A stretch of 64,000 nucleotides of DNA from NCBI RefSeq assembly GCF_947492645.1, contig NZ_CANLMZ010000001.1, positions 372,001 to 436,000 of the forward strand. The letters are read 5' to 3'. Each line of letters starts with the position of its first letter. The first letter of the stretch is position 1. The notes below the pieces were generated by a model. It was given only the letters and a program-made list of their open reading frames with translations, was not told where the DNA came from and searched no databases. A program made the translations under genes and the position numbers. Positions 60,331-64,000 of this stretch are shown one piece after another. The stretch is from an uncultured Pontibacter sp. (lineage in GTDB: Bacteria > Bacteroidota > Bacteroidia > Cytophagales > Hymenobacteraceae).

Positions 60331-62115
60331 TTACTCTAAATCCTCAGACTGCAGCTGGCGCTCGTACAATACTTTGTACAAACCATCCTGGCCAATAAGC
60401 TCTTCGTGCGTGCCATGCTGTACTATCTCTCCGTCATCGAGCACCAAAATTCTATCAGCCAGTTTTACAGATGATACCCTGTGAGAAATGATGATGGAAG
60501 TACGGTTGGCCATGATGCGGCGCAGGCTGTTAAGTATGGCATTCTCGGTTTTGGTATCAACTGCCGAAAGCGAATCGTCGAGGATAAGTATACTTGGCTC
60601 GCGCACCAAGGCACGGGCAATAGATACACGCTGCTTTTGTCCACCTGATAATGTAATGCCACGCTCACCTAATTTAGTCTCAAATTTTTCCGGGAAGCGC
60701 ATAATGTTTTCAAACACATCGGCATCTTTAGTAGACTGCACCATTTGCTCCTCGGTTATACTTGGCAAGCCAAACCCAATGTTGTTGCTGATGCTATCGG
60801 AGAAGAGGAACACATCCTGCGGTACGTAACCTATTTGGCTGCGCAGGCTTTTCAGGTTATAGTCGCGCACGTCAACACCGTCTATTAAAATGCGGCCCCC
60901 GGTGGCATCGTACATGCGCGGCAGCAGGTTGGCAATGGTGCTTTTTCCTGAGCCGGTGTTACCGATAACTGCCAGCGTTTCGCCGTGGTTAATGTTGAAG
61001 GATACGTTCTTTAGCGCATGAATATTCGTGTCGGGGTAAACAAAGTCCACATTCTCGAAGCGGATGTCGCCTATAATCTCTTTGCTCACGTTTTCACGGG
61101 AAACAATATCATTTTTGGTGTGTAGAAACTCGTTAATGCGCGCCTGTGATGCGGCGGCACGCTGTACCAGGCTGGCTGTCCAGCCAAGAGAGGTTACCGG
61201 CCAGGTAAGCATGTTTACGTAAATGATAAACTCTGCAATGTTGCCGGTGGTTATACTTCCGTTAATCACCTCCTGGCCGCCTATGTAAATTGTGATGATC
61301 GTGCTCAGGCCAACCAGGAACAGCACCAGCGGGAAAAACAGCGAGTTAACGAAGTTTAGCTCCAGCGACTTGTCCTTGTAAGTATTGCTGGCATTGGTAA
61401 AGTTGTTATGAGAGTCATCTTCCCGCACAAAAGATTTTAAGACGCGAATACCTGAAAAAGCCTCCTGCACAAAAGTGGTTATACCCGAAAGGCTTTTCTG
61501 AATCTCGTCAGACTTGCGCTCTATAATATTGTTTACATAATAGATGCTGATAGCAAGTATAGGCAGCGGGATCAAGGTATACATGGTCAGTTTCACGTTA
61601 ACTGAAAGCATGTAAGGGATAACCATCAGGAACAGCACCACCAGGTTAATGCCATACATGATAGCCGGACCTACGTACATGCGCACACGGCTTACATCTT
61701 CTGAGATGCGCGCCATTAGATCGCCGGTGTTGTTTTTGCGGTAAAAGCTCAGGGGCAGGCTTTGGTAGTGCTCGTAAATATCGTTCTTCAGGTCGTTCTC
61801 AATCAGGCGGCTCATCACAATAATGGTTTGGCGCACAAAAAACAGGAACACGCCCCGTAGCAGCGCCATTACCAAAATAACAACACCGTAAACCAGTATG
61901 CTTCTGGCAAATACATCGTAAATGGTACTTTGCTGGTCCAGGCCCTCGTAAAGCCCGTGCAGGTTAATGCCCTCTTTTATCAGGTTAAAAGCATGGCGCA
62001 CCACCTGGGCAGGCAAAATCTGGAAGAAGTTAGAGATGATTGTAAACACAAGGCCCCACAGGAGCCTGTATTTATACTTCAGTAGATATTTATTTAAGTA
62101 GCGTAATGATTTCAC
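60331..62115 (-). CDS. ABC exporter half-transporter, degenerate-site subunit (BmrC/YheI-like)
   Basis: 594 residues, GTG start at 62115. Six helices (about 15-310), then the nucleotide-binding domain. Walker A GNTGSGKST (about 383), signature LSGGQKQRVSIARAL (about 487), Walker B ILILDDSLSAVDTKTE (about 508), where Asp replaces the catalytic Glu, and switch IIISHRVSSVKLADR. This degenerate Walker B is the mark of the BmrC/YheI/TM287-type subunit of heterodimeric exporters. The matching canonical partner is 1.9 kb away on the other strand. Confidence 0.9.
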   Translation of the reverse strand: MKSLRYLNKYLLKYKYRLLWGLVFTIISNFFQILPAQVVRHAFNLIKEGINLHGLYEGLDQQSTIYDVFARSILVYGVVILVMALLRGVFLFFVRQTIIVMSRLIENDLKNDIYEHYQSLPLSFYRKNNTGDLMARISEDVSRVRMYVGPAIMYGINLVVLFLMVIPYMLSVNVKLTMYTLIPLPILAISIYYVNNIIERKSDEIQKSLSGITTFVQEAFSGIRVLKSFVREDDSHNNFTNASNTYKDKSLELNFVNSLFFPLVLFLVGLSTIITIYIGGQEVINGSITTGNIAEFIIYVNMLTWPVTSLGWTASLVQRAAASQARINEFLHTKNDIVSRENVSKEIIGDIRFENVDFVYPDTNIHALKNVSFNINHGETLAVIGNTGSGKSTIANLLPRMYDATGGRILIDGVDVRDYNLKSLRSQIGYVPQDVFLFSDSISNNIGFGLPSITEEQMVQSTKDADVFENIMRFPEKFETKLGERGITLSGGQKQRVSIARALVREPSILILDDSLSAVDTKTENAILNSLRRIMANRTSIIISHRVSSVKLADRILVLDDGEIVQHGTHEELIGQDGLYKVLYERQLQSEDLE

Positions 62116-62164
62116 AGCGAAAGTTTAAGCTCTAGGGCTTTTACGTAGAGAGTCAAAGTTCAAA

Positions 62165-62194
62165 TTGAATTAATCAAAAAAAGAATTAATTTTG
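62165..62194 (+). promoter_or_regulatory. Promoter of the leucine dehydrogenase gene
   Basis: TTG (62165-62167), 19 bp, TAATTTTG (62187-62194). The start codon is 72 bp downstream; the leader holds a short ACGGG/CCCGT hairpin (62204-62222). Confidence 0.75.
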
Positions 62195-62265
62195 CAGCAT
62201 GAAACGGGAAGGGGTAACCCGTCTCATTCACACAAAGATAGAAGAACCCTTAATCAATTACATAA

Positions 62266-63363
62266 ATGGTCGAAATTAAAGAAGTAGAACTGAAAGACGA
62301 GTCAGTCTTTGGTCAAATTTCAGAGTACAATCACGAGAAGGTTGTTTTCTGCCATGACCACGAAACAGGCTTGAAAGCTATCATCGGCATCCACAACACA
62401 GTATTAGGCCCTGCATTGGGTGGTACGCGTATGTGGTCTTATGCTTCTGAGGCGGAAGCGTTGGATGATGTGTTGCGTCTTTCTAGAGGTATGACCTACA
62501 AGGCTGCTATTTCAGGCCTTAACCTGGGTGGCGGTAAAGCTGTTATTATTGGCGATGCCAAAAAAGATAAATCAGAGGCATTAATGCGCCGTTATGGCCG
62601 TTTCGTGAAGAACCTGAACGGTGCTTACATTACTGCCGAAGACGTAGGGACGACTACAAAGGATATGGAGTACATCAAGATGGAAACAGATCACGTAGCC
62701 GGCTTGCCTGAGTCTATGGGCGGTAGCGGAGATCCTTCTCCGGTAACTGCTTACGGTACCTACATGGGTATGAAAGCCGCTGCTAAGAAAGCTTATGGCT
62801 CTGACTCATTAGAAGGCAAGAAGATATCTGTACAAGGTGTTGGCCACGTTGGTGGTTACCTGGTAGAGCTGCTTGCAAAGGAAAATGCGCAGGTTTTCAT
62901 TACCGATATTTATGAAGACCGCTTACGCGAGATCTCTAGCAAGTATGGCTCTAAGATAGTAAGCATGGATGAGATCTACGACCTGGATGTGGATATCTAC
63001 GCTCCATGTGCGCTAGGCGGAACGATTAACGACGCAACTATTGAGCGTTTAAAGTGCCAGATTATTGCTGGTAGCGCAAACAACCAGCTGCGTAACGAAG
63101 ATGTGCACGGACCTGCTCTGATAGAGAAAGGCATTATTTACGCACCAGACTTCCTGATTAACGCAGGTGGTTTGATCAATGTATACTCTGAGCTGCAGGG
63201 TTATAACCGCGAGAGTGCTTACGCACAGACAGAGCGTATCTACGGTTATACGTTGGATATTTTCGAGCTTGCTGAGAAAGAAGGCATCCACAACCAGGTT
63301 GCTGCAATGAAAATGGCTGAGAAGCGTATTCAGAGCATCGGCAAGGTTCACTCTACTTACTAA
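62266..63363 (+). CDS. Leucine dehydrogenase (Glu/Leu/Phe/Val family)
   Basis: 365 residues. The catalytic Lys region is GMTYKAAISGLNLGGGKAVI (about 74-93), TAEDVGTTTKDMEYI follows, and the Rossmann motif is SVQGVGHVGGYLVELLAKE (about 188-206). CALGGTINDATIERLKCQII, IAGSANNQL and APDFLINAGGLINVYSEL also match. It deaminates branched-chain amino acids with NAD+, feeding oxoacids to acyl-CoA dehydrogenase-type breakdown. It has a strong promoter and its own terminator. Confidence 0.95.
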   Translation: MVEIKEVELKDESVFGQISEYNHEKVVFCHDHETGLKAIIGIHNTVLGPALGGTRMWSYASEAEALDDVLRLSRGMTYKAAISGLNLGGGKAVIIGDAKKDKSEALMRRYGRFVKNLNGAYITAEDVGTTTKDMEYIKMETDHVAGLPESMGGSGDPSPVTAYGTYMGMKAAAKKAYGSDSLEGKKISVQGVGHVGGYLVELLAKENAQVFITDIYEDRLREISSKYGSKIVSMDEIYDLDVDIYAPCALGGTINDATIERLKCQIIAGSANNQLRNEDVHGPALIEKGIIYAPDFLINAGGLINVYSELQGYNRESAYAQTERIYGYTLDIFELAEKEGIHNQVAAMKMAEKRIQSIGKVHSTY

Positions 63364-63396
63364 GCAACGATACAACATTAGTGATACCGTTGAAAA

Positions 63397-63432
63397 CAAA
63401 AGTGCTGCACTAACCTGTGGCACTTTTGCTTT
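63397..63432 (+). terminator. Terminator after leucine dehydrogenase
   Basis: CAAAAGTGC (63397-63405) pairs with GCACTTTTG (63420-63428), with an inner CAC/GTG after a 2-base bulge. T-rich after. Confidence 0.8.
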
Positions 63433-63587
63433 ACACGGCTAAGATAAAAAAGGAACTATAAGCAGACTGCATTGCATTTAAGTTTATAGTATAAATTGCC
63501 GGGCAGGCAGTCTGGTTAAAGTATAAGGTGCCAAGGCACCAACCAATTAGAATAACATTAATCAAATACGCTCTTTAAAATAAGAAT

Positions 63588-64000
63588 ATGCTCAACCGCA
63601 GAACACTACGAATCAAGGCGATGCAAGCCATTTATGCCTATCAGCAGGCCGAAGGTTCAGATTATCTGCTGGCGCTGGACCAGATAAGCGAGGAGTTTGC
63701 CCCAGACCTGAACTCAATGGAAGTGCAGGACAAAAAACTGCTCGAAGGCAAAAAGCAAATCGCTCAACTACTTTTTAAAGAGTGGTACGAAACACACCAG
63801 CTTGAATCCGAAGAAACTGACCAGGAGATAACAAGTGCGGTGAACAGAGCTATTGCTTACTACAACAATCTCAAAAACAAAGACTACAAGTACTACGGCA
63901 ACCAAATGCTAAGTGCAGTAGAGCGTATTTACGACCACTACGTTGGCACACTTCAGATACTGGAGATTATCAACAGCCTGATAGAGGAAGAAGAAGAGAA
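63588..64000 (+). CDS. nusB: Transcription antitermination factor NusB (5' part)
   Basis: ATG at 63588; the gene runs off the right edge after 137 codons. MLNRRTLRIKAMQAIYAYQQ is the typical NusB opening, and the middle NNLKNKDYKYYGNQMLSAVE is the extra insert seen in Bacteroidota NusB proteins, which are about 300 residues long. The first helix is Arg/Lys-rich for boxA RNA binding. It acts in rRNA transcription with NusE. The end is outside the window. Confidence 0.9.
   Translation, partial: MLNRRTLRIKAMQAIYAYQQAEGSDYLLALDQISEEFAPDLNSMEVQDKKLLEGKKQIAQLLFKEWYETHQLESEETDQEITSAVNRAIAYYNNLKNKDYKYYGNQMLSAVERIYDHYVGTLQILEIINSLIEEEEE

Noticed and set aside
1..64000. CRISPR arrays or cas genes
   Set aside because: No regularly spaced direct repeats and no Cas motifs were seen; the repeat DNA at 9.5-10.1 kb is coding.

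Overview
The window is about 64 kb of chromosomal DNA from a member of the Bacteroidota. A Pontibacter-like member of the Hymenobacteraceae (order Cytophagales) is my best guess. This rests on family content (DUF4270, DUF4293, DUF4476, RecF-DUF721 and PorE-type proteins, a GT5-only glycogen synthase, a bacterial GGGP synthase), on promoters of the Bacteroidota type (TTG, 18-20 bp, TAnnTTTG), on mid-40s GC judged by eye, and on frequent TTG/GTG starts. No phage, plasmid, insertion sequence or CRISPR array is visible. It reads as core genome with a few accessory pieces.

Layout. 1-5.3 kb (minus strand): a secreted M28 peptidase, a thioesterase, DUF721 and recF, with an AT-rich membrane-LRR gene lying between recF and DUF721. 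5.4-24.8 kb (mostly plus): pdhA, ribH, a DksA-like protein, scpB, an RluB-type pseudouridine synthase with a long disordered tail, coaX, then an envelope block (outer membrane protein, LptC, small membrane protein, CNNM/CorC protein, PpiD-like chaperone, TPR lipoprotein-like protein), recJ, a GH25 lysozyme, lptB and a GH3-family protein. 24.9-34.8 kb (mostly minus): small membrane protein, AIM24-like protein, gltX, ridA, glmS, DUF4270 lipoprotein and a half-size glycogen synthase. 35-43.9 kb: panC-panD, a flippase-like membrane protein, rfaE2, zinc peptidase, acyl-CoA dehydrogenase, AraC regulator, GGGP synthase, a holin-like pair and a DnaJ-TPR membrane protein. 44.2-51.6 kb: tRNA-Phe, a split Fe-S oxidoreductase that resembles EtfAB:menaquinone oxidoreductase, a PorE-like OmpA lipoprotein, purM and DUF4476. 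51.7-64 kb: DUF4293, thiolase, GAF protein, truA, a PLP gamma-family enzyme, two ABC exporter half-transporters that look like the two halves of one heterodimer, TetR and XRE-like regulators, leucine dehydrogenase and the start of nusB.

How the genes fit together. Several contribute to the outer envelope (LptC, LptB, RfaE2, GlmS, PpiD, the OmpA/PorE-like lipoprotein). Another set fits fatty and branched-chain acid oxidation and electron delivery to quinone (acyl-CoA dehydrogenase, thiolase, 3HCDH-like protein, leucine dehydrogenase, split Fe-S oxidoreductase).

The most unusual signal is not a gene. The 7-base word AAGTATA (complement TATACTT) occurs roughly 115-120 times by hand count, about ten times chance expectation. 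It lies inside genes (often as Ser-Ile or Ile-Leu using the ATA codon), after stop codons, in terminator loops and as inverted pairs. It behaves like a highly iterated or DNA-uptake-type word. Other items for a second look are two small dispersed intergenic repeat families, a REP-like region, a 37-codon gene on the minus strand, a terminator in front of glmS, and a terminator embedded in the coding sequence of a convergent gene.
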